From: Gracilaria domingensis
Lineage: Eukaryota > Rhodophyta > Florideophyceae > Gracilariales > Gracilariaceae
DNA: 64,000 nucleotides
Direction of reading: 5' to 3'
Assembly: GCA_022539475.1 (NCBI GenBank)
Contig: VCMS01000123.1
Coordinates: forward strand, 86,878-150,877
The position numbers were made by a program, and so were the translations under genes. Positions 51,208 to 62,728 of the stretch are shown here, piece by piece (within the stretch, counting starts at the first letter, position 1; each line of letters opens with the position of its first letter). The notes below the pieces were generated by a model. The model was not told the origin of the DNA and ran no database searches. It saw only the letters and a list, made by a program, of their open reading frames with translations.

Positions 51208-51788
51208 TGTAGTATAGTGAGGTCAGCGTTGTTGTATGGGTGATCCGATCGGTATGGCAGGTAAGAAGGGGTGCGTCAGAAGCTGTCGGGAAACGCGAAG
51301 TGTCCCACATGCGCCGATATGGCACACCGTGCGGGCTTGTACGATAGGAATTACACGTAGCATAGTTGTAGATAGATGGCACCCGCTCGACCTCTGGATA
51401 TTTTCGCCATGTGAGCAGGGTGCCGATTCGGACTGTACGCGGTGAGTTGCAGAGTCGAGGTGCTACTTATGCACCTCCGCTCCTCCCGTACACCCAACTA
51501 GTAAAGGGTAAGCACCACCGCTCTGAACTATCTTTTCGCTAAGTCAGACCTGCGAATAGACCGCGACGGACCACTATTAGGTTTCCAAGCCGTTCGGACT
51601 CAACGCGCGTTTCTCGACCGCGCCTGACGTACCCAACCGCCCAGTCTTCCTACGACCGCCCGTTGCTGGCGATCATTTCCACGCGTCACACTCTACAACC
51701 GACCGGATCACGGGACTACACGCCCCGCTTACGAACCGTTCACGGATCGCGCCTCTAGGACTCTTTCGTCTGACGGCGCTATCTCACA
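51208..51788 (+). repeat. G3 5' LTR
   Basis: 581 bp, from TGTAGTATAGTGAGG to GCTATCTCACA. No sequence similarity with the G1/G2 LTRs was noticed. Confidence 0.9.
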
Positions 51789-51789
51789 T

Positions 51790-51807
51790 TGGTCTCCCGA
51801 CCTAGAA
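51790..51807 (+). promoter_or_regulatory. G3 primer-binding site
   Basis: TGGTCTCCCGACCTAGAA, one base after the LTR; identical to the G1/G2 site except for one position. Confidence 0.65.
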
Positions 51808-51863
51808 GTGGGATTCATGTTTTCCGTACGGAGTACCAACAGATCTGACGAAGATTTCTCGTG

Positions 51864-54107
51864 ATGAATGCACGTGACGCAACTGTGGAACCGACCGTAA
51901 GGGTTGATGTCGAAAAAGAATTGGCTCAGTCCGTCGAGCCTCCTCCGCAGACCGCTTCGGATACCGCTTCGGTTGGCCGCCGAAGTGCCCGTGGCACTGC
52001 ACCTGCCCCCGATTTCCGCCTGGAGAACCCCGAGGTACTTTTGCGCAAGTCCTCGAGGCCCTCTAGGGCCAGCGCCGCTTCTTCCGACCGGAATAATGAA
52101 GCTCCAGTTAGTTTGGACGGATCAGAGTCGCTTCCGCAACTCTCTGTTACAACCGGACAGAACGCTTCGGAACGTACACCGAAGACTTTTCCAGAACTGT
52201 GGAAGCAGCTTGAGCCTTACTGGCATTACAAGCTGAAGAACGAGATCGAAGCTCGTGTCCCCGTTCGGGTTGAGCGTTATCTTCATGAACGCCTTCCGGA
52301 GTTGTTGACCGAAGTAATCACCCCGACAGTCCGCCAGACTGCCGAGGCGATTATACAACAGTTGATACCGATCGGATTTGGCGAAGGTGATCAGGAAGGC
52401 CAACCGGCAGTTTACACGGCAACGGCAACGTTGCTACCCCTTTCCAAGTCTTTGCTTGACCGACCGGACTTAGCCGCTGGCTACTTACCCGCCGAGCGGA
52501 ACAATGAGCGGCACCCAGAAGGGGGCCAGCAGAGTGCCCCCATGGCTCCTGTCCTCCCGGCGGTTCCTCATCGAGATGACCCGAACGGAGATTCAGACGA
52601 CTCTTCTGAAGACGAGAGAAAAGGCCGCCGCAAGAAGGGCGGTACAGCTGATGATTCCTCGGGTTCGGATCGACCCCGCGCCAGGAAGAACCGACGTCGT
52701 CGTAGACAGAAACGACGCTCTTCCGATTCGGATACTGATTCTGACCACTCGGATAGTTCTGATGCCGTTTCCAGAACTGACAGTGACGAGGACTCGGACC
52801 GTTCTGATCGCAAACGCCGCTCCGATTGGCATCGTTCCCGCTCGAAGAAGGCTGCGCCCAGGCGCATCAGACCGCTGAACAAACTGTTCATCAAGGTGGT
52901 GGACTACCGTACGTATCGGTTGGACAACCGCAGTCACCGGTACAATGCGAGGGTTTCGCGCAAGATTGAGCGCTACCAGAAGAAGTTGAAGGTCCAGATG
53001 AAGGGACATTCCTTCTCCGGGGCGGATTCTATATCAGTCCTGAACTTTCTGCAACGGTTCAAGACCGCTTGCAACCACAACAAACTGTCCGAGGGAGCAG
53101 CACTTTGGTGCTTTCAATTCTACCTGACCGGACCGGCTCATGCTTTGATCCAGTCTAGGCTCCTGGGAGAAACGGGCGCCGTTGATGTACGTCGGGGTGA
53201 GATGCTCCGTACGTACTCGGAGATTGTCAACTTCTTGTTGACTACGTACGCTACGGATGAAGTCATTGCTGACGCCTATGCGGATGTCACTCTGTACCGC
53301 CAGTCCTCTGGGATGTCCGAAACGGAATACTCTCAAAAACTGTGGACGAAGGCTCTCCGCTGCGGCAATGTCTTCTCCGATTGGAGATTGAAGTCCGTCT
53401 TTGTGGAGGGGTTACTGCCTTCCATACGGGCGAAGGTGCGTAACCATCTCACGACGCATCCGTCTATTGGATATGATGCGCTCGCGAGGTAAGCCGAGTC
53501 ATACGGCGACACGCACCGTTCGGCGAAACGTCAATCCGTTCGGGTTGACACGCCAACGTTGCGTCCGTCTGGAACTAAGGCAGCAGCAAACCGCTCCACG
53601 GAACGGAAGATCCTGAGCTTGCAGAGCACCGAAACGAAATCTTTCGCCACCGACTCGGACGATGGTGAAGCAGTACTTGCATTCGAGCAAGGTAGCTCCG
53701 CTCCGTCGGTGCCGACGACGCCGTCGTCACCTTCAAATTATTCGCGGTCGGACTCTTAACGCACGGCAACTGCCATTACGCCCCAAACGGCTGCGCAGCC
53801 AGCGCAGTCTCAAGGACGCCTGATGGATCGCCCGTGTCGGATTAGCCTTTCCAGGGAACCGGACCATTGCAAGATGATCCCGCCTGGTGTTCGTGAAGCT
53901 CTGCTTGCCGCACGGGAGAAGAACTACCACCTCCGTCGGAAGGAGGGTTACTATAACCGTGACGGCTCCACTCGGATATCTAGTGGTGTACGTTCGGCCA
54001 CTCCCGTCCGCGCTGCTCTTGCGGGACGCACTGTTGCTCCCCGACCGGTCATGGTTGTTGGAGAGAACGCTGCAGTGGAGCAGGAAAACGGAACGGAGGG
54101 CGCGTAG
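51864..54107 (+). pseudogene. gag: G3 gag (two in-frame stops)
   Basis: Starts MNARDATVEPTV at 51864. Order: Ser/Pro/Ala-rich N-terminus, Arg/Ser/Asp-rich linker (about 52600-52860), then a capsid-like part (LNKLFIKVVDYRTYRL ... FYLTGPAHALIQ ... RCGNVFSDWRLK) that aligns with G1 gag. TAA at 53490-53492 stands at the position of an aromatic residue in G1 (ALAR-stop-AESYGD against ELVQFAQAEGD). The same frame continues to another TAA (53757-53759) and then to 54107. The zinc-knuckle region is degenerate (CRISLSREPDHC, no C-x2-C-x4-H-x4-C). The copy is therefore damaged although pol is open. Confidence 0.7.
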
Positions 54108-57100
54108 AGGCGCACCGTCCTCCAGGGCCGAAGCACCTCACCGAAGTGGACTGTACGGATCCTGCCTCCCATCCGGACGAGCAGTCGCTTTTACACGCTT
54201 TGGATGAGTATGAGTCGGCCACGCCAGTTATGTTGATGCGCAGCGTCCATTATAAAGTGAATTTCTCCGTCGGCTTTTCCCGATCGGTAATGTATCCACT
54301 TACAGGCGTTCTCGACACTGGCGCTGGCCCAAATCTCATTCATGAGCGGCATCTCCCGCCGCACTGGAAGACACTCTTACAACCCCGAAAGGTCAAGAAC
54401 ATTACGGATGCCTCCCGTAATCGGATGGATATTCTGGATGTTGTTCCTCTTCTGGTACGAATTGGAGCTCTGCACGTACGGGTACCGTTCTTGGTAGCAA
54501 GTAAACTTGCGGACAGCTGCATCCTCGGTACCTCGCTTATCGACAGATATGTTTTGGCGATACTACCTCCAAAACGGACTGTCGTGCTACGCCACTCACA
54601 TCCAGTGGCAATTCAATCCGCGTCTGGACGAAGTACAACTCCGCCCGGATATCCTCAGAACCCTACTCCAACTACCGACCGGTCAACGCCTTCAAACAAA
54701 ATTCGCGTTGCCCGCCCGGTAATGATACCCCCGATATCGGAATCTCACGTCCTGGTAACCTCCAAGGCCACAGGTCTCATGTTTATTCAAGGAAATCACC
54801 GCACGGCACACAAAAAAGAGCTCACTCTCCTTGCTAATGGTGTAATAGAACTCCGACCGGATATTCCTTTCTATGTTCAGGTGGCTAACTTTTCCGACTG
54901 TCCGGTACGCCTACATAAAGGACCCATCGTGGGACTTGCCCTTCCATCTCCAATCGCTCTGATATCTCCGCTATTTTCGTCTCGGAGCGACGAAACTAAG
55001 GAGGGGGGCCCCAACTCCCAGTCTTTTTCCGATGCAGACACGGATGACCCAGCCGGACAGAAGCCACCGACGAGCATTGAAGAGGTTTGGACCTCAAAGG
55101 TACAGTTGTCTTCCGAGTTCCGATCCGAACGGGATAAGGTTATCGAGCTGCTAGGACGGTTCCAAGATATGTGTGACGGCCACTTAGGCCGTATCGCTGC
55201 CGCGAAGCACCGCATCCAACTGGAACCTGGTACGAAACCTATCTACCAGATGCCATACCGAGTGGGTCCTGCACGTTGCGAACTTGAACGCAAGGAAGTC
55301 AGCAAGCCGCTGGAGATGGGTGTAATTGAGCCCTCATCGGCCGAGTGGGCTAGCCCGGTCGTGTTCGCTCAAAAGAAGGACGGCAGCCTCCGCTTCTGTG
55401 TGGATTACCGCCGTCTTAACGCAGTTACAGTTCGGGACACTTATCCGTTACCGAGAATGGACGAGTTTATCGATTCACTGGGGGACGCGAAGATATTCTC
55501 CACCCTGGATGCCAACAGCGGATATTGGCAGACCGAAGTGGATGAAGCCGACCCGAATAAGACGACGTTTACCTCCCACATGGGACTGCATCGGTATACC
55601 CGAATGCCGTTCGGGTTGAAGAACGCACCAGCGACTTTCCAGAGAGCGCTGGATATCATACTGTCTCGTGTGAAATGGCAGTACGCGTTGGTCTATCTCG
55701 ACGACGTTATCATCTACTCCCGTACGGTCGCTGAACATTACGACCATGTTCGGACTATCTTATCACTCCTCCGATCGGCTGGAATAACTCTACGTCTGGA
55801 TAAGTGCTACTTCTTTAGTGGTACTGTAGATTTCTTGGGCCACGTTATCCGTCCAGGAAATGTACAGGTCTCTACTAAGACTCAAGATGCTATCCAAGCG
55901 GCTAAACCACCCACCAACCAAACGGAGCTTCGGTCGTTCTTGGGACTCTGCAACGTCTTCCGACGCTTCGTGCAGAACTTTGCCCGAATTGCGGCTCCTC
56001 TGAACCACAAACTCGAGAAAGGCCAACCGGTCAACTTCGAGACACTGAACGATACGGAATATGAAGCATTTGATGAGCTACGTAGCCGGTTAATACGGCC
56101 TCCTATCCTGGCTATTCTACGCCCGGATATGCCGTACGTTCTGGATACCGACGCTTGCGACAAACAAGTCGGATGCGTCTTGTTACAGAAGCAACCGGAC
56201 GGTGATCTTCTCCCAATCGGATACTGGAGTCCCTCATTGACGAAAGCCGAACGGGCTTACTCTACAACCGAACGGGAATGCCTCGCTGTAGTCTGGGCAA
56301 TACTGCACCTTCGACCGTACCTGGAGATGGGCAGGTTCACCCTCCGAACGGATCACCATGCGCTGAGGTGGATACTCAACCTGGCGGACGCCTCTGGACG
56401 GCTCGCTCGCTGGCGACTCGGTCTGATGAAGTACGACTTCGATATCGTACACCGACCGGGCATAAAACACCGGGCCCCCGATGCGCTATCACGCATCCAA
56501 ACGGACGGAGAGGACCAGACACCCCTTGACGAAGAGGTTACCTGCCTCTTGGTTGAGGACCGAGCAGAAGATGACAAAGACCTCATAGCAGACGTCTTAG
56601 TTGACGGCGAGGCCTTGAAGGACGTCGCTATTGACTGGTGCGACGAGAACGCACCGATCGGATGCCCCGAGGTTATGGCTATTGTAGAGGAAGGAACGGA
56701 AGTCCAACCGATTACTCTGGAAGAGCTCATTCGAGCTCAGGCTGAGCATGAGTACTGCAAGTCTGTACGGAAAGACGTGGGTAACGGCATTACCCTCTTC
56801 GACGTTAACCGCCACGGAGTACTCATTCGCCGCTCCCCCCTGGACGGAGCACTACAGAAGGTAGTGCCTCGCTCCCTTGTTCCGCGCGTGCTCTATCTAT
56901 CGCACTATCCGCGTTTGGAAGGACACCCGGGCGGAACGCGTTTGTACAACACTCTCCGCAGGGACTTTTACTGGCCACAGATGGCCAATGATGTATACCA
57001 GACCGTTCGGGATTGCCGCTCGTGCGCTGCTATCCGCGGCACACGACACCGTTTTCAGAAAAGACTGAAGCTCTTTCCCGCAACGGGCCCACTCGAGTTC

Positions 57101-58288
57101 GTGGCTATGTACATTGTCGGTCCTTTTCCGAAGTCCGTGAATGGGGCTGAATACATTTTGGTGATCACCGACCGGTTCACGAAGCTCTGCAGAACTATCC
57201 CGCTACGGTCTACCACTGCTCCAGTTGTGGCCAAAACATTTCTGGAGAACTGGGTCTATCCGTACGGGATCCCTAACTACCTACTCACTGATAACGGCCC
57301 TCAGTTCGTCGCGAAGTTCTTCGAGGAAGTATACCGCTCGCTGGGTACGAAACACGTCACAACAACGGCATACCATCCGCAGACGAATGGCCAGGCCGAG
57401 CGGTTCAATCGTACGCTACTACAACGCTTGCGACATTACGTTGCGGATCACCAGTCGAACTGGCACGCATACGTACAACCGCTTACGTACGGATACAATC
57501 TACAGGCTCACCGAAGCACGGGCACCACACCATTCGACTTGGCGTTAACCCGTGTTCCGCCGAATGTTGTTCTAAACGAGCCAAGCTCCGCTACGGATCC
57601 TGCTACGCCGACGCAACCTACCCCGGGTCAGATGAAGCGTTACACACTACGCCTTGTAAAGGCTACGCTTCAATCCGCGCGGAACCGTTTCACAAACGCG
57701 CAACGCAGGTATAAGGAGAACTTCGACAAAGCCGTACGGGTGACTCCACGTTTCACTGAGGGAGAGGAAGTTTTCCTTGACCGTCCTGAGACTACTCCGA
57801 CCGGAGGCGTTCTCGAAGAGCATGAGCGTACGTCGCAGAAGCTGTTGCAAAAGACAACAGGGCCCTACAAGGTTGTCTCCGCTACGAACGATACGGTGAC
57901 AATCGATGTCGCCGGTATACACGATGCCGTCAGCATTGACCGCGTCACCCTGGCTCCCGCTCGGAACCGGTCCCAACCGGTGACAACCGAACGAAAGCGC
58001 GGCGTACAAGCCGACCCGGAATGCCCTGATGCTGACGAGCCCGTTTCGGACCAGACTAACACTCCCACTGGAGCTTCTGACCCTACAGGACACCTCTCGG
58101 ATACTACCGGGATCGTCGACAAAATTCTCGCTCACGGGATTGCTGACGATCCTCCGCACGGAATGGTTTACCGCGTGCGGTGGTATGGATACGGTGCTGC
58201 AGGTGACTCCTGGGAACCGCCGGAAAACATCCCGCAGCACTTCCTTGCGCGATACTGGAAGCGCGTAAGCCGAACAGAGTCGCCTTAA
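54050..58288 (+). CDS. pol: G3 pol: intact open frame, integrase first Asp changed
   Basis: Open in the -1 frame relative to gag and overlapping its 3' end, so a frameshift fusion is expected; there is no good ATG near the start. Numbering from 54146: protease DTGAGPN at 57-63; RT with FGLKNAPATFQ and YLDD at 517-520; RNase H with DTDAC and TDHHALRW; integrase with H-x3-H/C-x2-C (RSCAA), then PLEFVAMYIVG, where the residue that is normally the first Asp of the DDE triad is Tyr (TAC at 57110-57112; G1 has AIDLLG); second Asp in LLTDNGPQF and Glu in QAERF are kept. A chromodomain (about 1325-1378) has YRVRWYGY and SWEPPENI, with the usual Trp. No stop or frameshift in about 1400 codons. Confidence 0.85.
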   Translation, partial: HGCWRERCSGAGKRNGGRVEAHRPPGPKHLTEVDCTDPASHPDEQSLLHALDEYESATPVMLMRSVHYKVNFSVGFSRSVMYPLTGVLDTGAGPNLIHERHLPPHWKTLLQPRKVKNITDASRNRMDILDVVPLLVRIGALHVRVPFLVASKLADSCILGTSLIDRYVLAILPPKRTVVLRHSHPVAIQSASGRSTTPPGYPQNPTPTTDRSTPSNKIRVARPVMIPPISESHVLVTSKATGLMFIQGNHRTAHKKELTLLANGVIELRPDIPFYVQVANFSDCPVRLHKGPIVGLALPSPIALISPLFSSRSDETKEGGPNSQSFSDADTDDPAGQKPPTSIEEVWTSKVQLSSEFRSERDKVIELLGRFQDMCDGHLGRIAAAKHRIQLEPGTKPIYQMPYRVGPARCELERKEVSKPLEMGVIEPSSAEWASPVVFAQKKDGSLRFCVDYRRLNAVTVRDTYPLPRMDEFIDSLGDAKIFSTLDANSGYWQTEVDEADPNKTTFTSHMGLHRYTRMPFGLKNAPATFQRALDIILSRVKWQYALVYLDDVIIYSRTVAEHYDHVRTILSLLRSAGITLRLDKCYFFSGTVDFLGHVIRPGNVQVSTKTQDAIQAAKPPTNQTELRSFLGLCNVFRRFVQNFARIAAPLNHKLEKGQPVNFETLNDTEYEAFDELRSRLIRPPILAILRPDMPYVLDTDACDKQVGCVLLQKQPDGDLLPIGYWSPSLTKAERAYSTTERECLAVVWAILHLRPYLEMGRFTLRTDHHALRWILNLADASGRLARWRLGLMKYDFDIVHRPGIKHRAPDALSRIQTDGEDQTPLDEEVTCLLVEDRAEDDKDLIADVLVDGEALKDVAIDWCDENAPIGCPEVMAIVEEGTEVQPITLEELIRAQAEHEYCKSVRKDVGNGITLFDVNRHGVLIRRSPLDGALQKVVPRSLVPRVLYLSHYPRLEGHPGGTRLYNTLRRDFYWPQMANDVYQTVRDCRSCAAIRGTRHRFQKRLKLFPATGPLEFVAMYIVGPFPKSVNGAEYILVITDRFTKLCRTIPLRSTTAPVVAKTFLENWVYPYGIPNYLLTDNGPQFVAKFFEEVYRSLGTKHVTTTAYHPQTNGQAERFNRTLLQRLRHYVADHQSNWHAYVQPLTYGYNLQAHRSTGTTPFDLALTRVPPNVVLNEPSSATDPATPTQPTPGQMKRYTLRLVKATLQSARNRFTNAQRRYKENFDKAVRVTPRFTEGEEVFLDRPETTPTGGVLEEHERTSQKLLQKTTGPYKVVSATNDTVTIDVAGIHDAVSIDRVTLAPARNRSQPVTTERKRGVQADPECPDADEPVSDQTNTPTGASDPTGHLSDTTGIVDKILAHGIADDPPHGMVYRVRWYGYGAAGDSWEPPENIPQHFLARYWKRVSRTESP

Positions 58289-59591
58289 TGTAGGAGGGGG
58301 AATCACTGCCTTCTCTTTCTTTTGCAGCTCCGAGCGTTAGCGCTCTGGAAGAGAGGGAATCTCGGCTAGCTACTGACATTCTAACATCTATCTCACGCAG
58401 AGACTAGTCTCGTCCAAGCAACCGTACGGACCTTCTCAATCATTAAGGAACCCGCGCGGAAATTGGGCAGAGTTTCTTCCCGCCCCGGACGGGGCTAGAA
58501 CTCCGAACGGTTTGTTATGCCCTCCTAGGCTTGCTAGGAACACCGTGAAGCCGCACCGAGGTTTTCAGATGGCACCGACTTCGAATGGGTGTTCGGTACT
58601 CTCGACAATTCCGCACGGCGCTTACTGAGCTAACTTTGTAAACTACAGAACGGCACGGACGTCAGGAGGAGTGGAGTCAACGCGCGGGTTTACTATGTAG
58701 TATGTCCTCCGTATGGGAACTGACATAGTCTCCCCCCGCTCTTCCCGGGCTTGACACACCGCACGGCTCCCTAGACGTTTCTTGAACGCCCCTCCGTAGA
58801 GATATGGTCCCGGTGGCAATACCGCACCGCTCTGTGTACTCACACGCCTTGCGTTGAACAAACACCGATCGGCGGGAACTACGCCAAAGTTCGGGGACAC
58901 CCCGTCTCTCTAACGCACTAGTAACCGAACTGACTAACTGATCTTGGAATGCCAATTTTGGCGCTCAAGTAACGAACGGAATAGCGGCACAAGGAGCTGC
59001 GCTGGAACCCACGCGTAAACGGAGTACAGCGCTGCGCAATTCGAGCGCACTGCATACTCCCTACGGCGGTATACGGCGAGCGCGCGACACCGCAGCGCAC
59101 GGTTACTTGCAAGGCGAATCAAAAAATTGGATGCGGAAATTGCCTGCCCGTACGGGGTGAAAAACGCCGATGCAGTGTTTGGCTCGTATCTCCGGAACGG
59201 CGGCGTTTCAGGGGCTGAAAATGGCCGATTTGCACTCTCCGCACGGTCAAATACTTAGAACGTTTTTGGCTTGCACGCGCACGCCATTACGTGCAATAAT
59301 GTATACTGAATCGGCTACTCAACAGCGTGTGGCGCGCATGCACTCCGACCGGGATTAATACCGAAATTTTCGGATTGCGATGCCTGCCGGCACGCGCGAG
59401 ACACCGCACGGACGGCGAGCATGCCCTCCGAGTTGTTGCCAGCGGAGTTGTGTCGACTCGGAGAGCGCTACCGCTTGCCACACCACGCGCCGTTTCCGGA
59501 AGTCCAAGTGCCGCTCGGAGATGCAATCATGGCCACCACAAAAACACCGATCTTTATTGAATGACGCCGCATGGGCGCGGTAACAAGTCCG
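58289..59591. other. G3 non-coding region after pol
   Basis: About 1.3 kb between the pol stop and the end of the antisense gene. Only short frames. Probably contains 3' ends of both convergent transcripts; no signal was identified. Confidence 0.5.
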
Positions 59592-62522
59592 CTACGGGAT
59601 GCGCTTCCCAGGTGTGGGGAACGTCTTTGAGATGCCGAAACGGACACCAGGCGTACCACCGCGACCGCCGCGAGAACCACGACCGCCACGGGGGCAACGA
59701 CTACTGCTTGCGCCAGACGCCGCGACCATGGCACGACCTCGCGTCAGTGCTTGCGACGCAGAGCCCGAACCCCGACTGGAACTTCTCGGCTGGAAAAGGC
59801 TGTGCCCCACACGCGCATGCACAAGTCGTCGCCCTCCTCGCGCCTCACTGCTGGCCGGCGTTCCTCTGGATGACGCCGAGGGGCTCTGTCCGGCCCAAGT
59901 TGCGATCCCAGACGTGTGCGTCGGGCCTGCGCACCCGTTCGGCAACGCGGAGCTCCCACATTCCTTCAACTGCCCGGACGGAGTGAGTCTCGATGGCGGG
60001 AAGATGCCACAACCGGGCGGAACCGTATCCGACGGTGTGGGTGTCGTACGCCGAACGAGGTTACCAGCGCGGAAACCGGTCGGATGACTAGTTGTAGGCA
60101 CCTGGGATGACGCGGCTGGTACGGTAGTTGACGCGGAAGTCACTGGAACGGGTATACCAACCGAGCTGAAAGCCAGGGGAACTGCGACAGACTGTACGGG
60201 CGGCGCATAACTACCGCTCGGAACAGCTTGCGAGACCGACGCGTGAGGTGCCAACGGTGCCGAACTCGTAGCAGCGGGTTGATGTAACCTGGCGGCAGTT
60301 ATCGCCGCCATCGCGGCCGACGCTTCCATGCCGAGCGGAACATCTGGAGCAATAGAATTCAATGCTGTACGGACGTTGTTGTACTATTCGCGGCTTCGTT
60401 GATGCGCAAGGTTTACCTCCGATGCGGTGTGGTTGTATCTCTGAAGCAACTCTCCCAACTTCAGTCTGTGCGGACCGACCGGAACGTCGTGAAACACCTG
60501 TGTGTAACGACCTATCAGGTCGTGCGCCATACCGGTCATGAAGATTATGACGTCAAGAAAGCCATCGTGGTCGACTTGGACAAATCTTTCCAACAAGACG
60601 AGCCGCGTTATCCACCTCTCGGCACAGTTCAAAGCATCCAACATCGACGTTGGGGCCCCCTCATCCGCATCGCGACAGATCTCTTGCAATCGCAAGAGAG
60701 CAGCATTCTCTTCCGCACCGATCGGATCAGTCTGCACCCCAGCCTCCTTGGAGGTAGCAGAGGGTAGGATCTGGCCCAAACCTTTGGACGGAACCCTCTC
60801 GACATTCTCTTCGACCTCGAGCTTGTTAGGATCCATGAAACCGAGCGGATAAAAATCCTCTACCTCGGAGAAATCCCATAACGGCCGTGCGGACTCAGGC
60901 AGCAGGCGTTGAACGATCGCAGGGGCTCCTGCAGCGTTGACCGGCATCGGGGGAAACTGCCCTTAGTGAGGATTGAACCACAGAAAGCCGGGCGTATCTG
61001 ACCAGTCCGTCATGACCGAAAGGAACAGCCATTTCTTGACCGACGGAACCGTAAACTCCGTACCTCTGAGTAGGTTCTGCAGGCCGATCTGCATCAATAC
61101 ACTAACCAACCCGTACGGAAGAGAAAAGAGCCGACCAAGCCCCGACGGTTCGTGACTTCCTGGCTGACCGGGGAAGCCCCGAAAAAAGTTCAAACGCGGG
61201 TCCTCCGTCTTGGTGAAAACTCTCACCCCTTCCCTCGCGGCCTGTAGAAACGCCATGAGAACGCACACTACCCACTCGTCGTACGCAATCCTCATAGTCC
61301 GCTCGGAAATCGCGCTGTCGCTCAGCACGTCATCTGAGTAATATGCCAGGACTGGTGGAGTGATAACGGAGAGGTTGCGTGGAGCATCCAAATCGGCCCA
61401 ATTCTCCGGTATCTTCACGTAGAAGTTCTTCCGCTCGGATGGCGCAATGTCGAAGAACTCGACGTTATGCCAACCGTACATATATCCGCCCAAACTCGAA
61501 CGGATTCTTGCCTCCGTAGCAGCGTTGTCGCCCCAACGACGCCGGTTCAGAAAGTATAACTTATCGTACGGCGGCTGGAGCATTACCATTTCGAGAGGAT
61601 TACCGTTCGGATTTGGTTCGTTCTCATCGGAAAGCATACACGTCACCAAGCTCCGCATTCGGCCTTGGTAATCATACTCCTCCAGGCAACGGAGAAACGG
61701 CATATCGCAACTGCCGACGGTGCTTTCTTCGCTCCGACCGGTTATTCCCGGGAGGTGCCTCCACCTCGCCTGCCACGCTTCCATTCTCGTCCGCTTCGGA
61801 TTCCGACCGGTTCGCTCCTGAAAGGAACGATGTGCAGGAACCGCGGCAAAACGACGGGCATCAAGATATCCGTTCAGGGCGTCATTTGCAAGGTAATCTT
61901 CTACCGTATACGGTGGCTGCTTTCCCTGGCTCGGTGTCTTCGCCTTATTCCGTGTACGGTTCAGACGGTGGTCGAATTGCTGACCCGGAAGTGAAACCTG
62001 AAATACGGCTGGTAAGTTGGTTCCAGTATGAGGCACTGGCTGAACTGCACCGATCGGGTTAGGCACCATGTTCGTCGGAGTGAACGTTTGCATCACCGGA
62101 GGCTGCTGGAACTCGTTCGGAGGAGCCTGACCGTAAGTAGGCATCAAAGGCGCTGTCTGCGGATACGCTGGCACGAACATTTGCCCTAACGTCGCTCCAG
62201 AAAGGTTGGGGTTCCCGAACTGCGGAGGAACTGAAGGACCAGGCGGAAGAGGGGCGCTGCGACGCGGGATGGGAACACCGCCCATGTTACCACTCGGATG
62301 GTAGCCGCTCGGATTCTCCGACGCATTTCGATTCCCGCTCGGTTGATTAGTCATGTTTGCGTCCGCAGGAAGGGATGGGATGGATCTCGCTTCGGGTTGC
62401 GGCGTAGTGTAATCGTCGATCTCGCTCGTGAGGTCGATAAGGACCTGTGCACTCTCCCGCCCGGTCTCGGTCGGCGGTGCTGATTGTGGATATGCGGCTT
62501 CACTCCCGGTTGGAGACTTCAT
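59592..62522 (-). CDS. G3 antisense gene between pol and 3' LTR (two in-frame stops)
   Basis: One frame of about 976 codons opposite to gag-pol, starting MKSPTGSEAA at 62522. It is interrupted by TAA (60963-60965) and TAG (60384-60386), the frame being the same on all sides. Residues 1 to about 190 are rich in Pro, Gly, Asn and Gln. Residues about 210-520 are a globular domain; IPENWADLDAPR, ITPPVLAYY, VLSD, DEWVVCVLMAFLQAA and FLWFNP line up with the G1 antisense protein. The last part is Ala/Ser/Pro-rich and ends with an RGG-type box (CPRGGRGSRGGRGG), usual in RNA-binding proteins. An AT-rich TAAATTAAAT box (about 62656-62665) lies about 140 bp before the ATG. Not Gag- or Env-like by motif; function unknown. 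Confidence 0.6.
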
Positions 62523-62716
62523 CTCTCATATGCCGTACAGTGCGAAGCATCGCGCGCGAGGGAGCGGAACTGACAAGGAGGGCGTTACGGTCGGACAGGC
62601 GTACGGCGTACTGGACTACCGATCGAAACCGCAGCCAATGCTCAAGAAAGCCGGATTTAATTTACAACATATGTCGCCAGTCCTCGATTGGGCGCGCCGT
62701 GGACGTCGCGCGCTCT

Positions 62717-62728
62717 AGGAGGAGGGTC
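62717..62728 (+). promoter_or_regulatory. G3 polypurine tract
   Basis: AGGAGGAGGGTC lies directly before the 3' LTR; purine-rich except for its last two bases. Confidence 0.6.
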
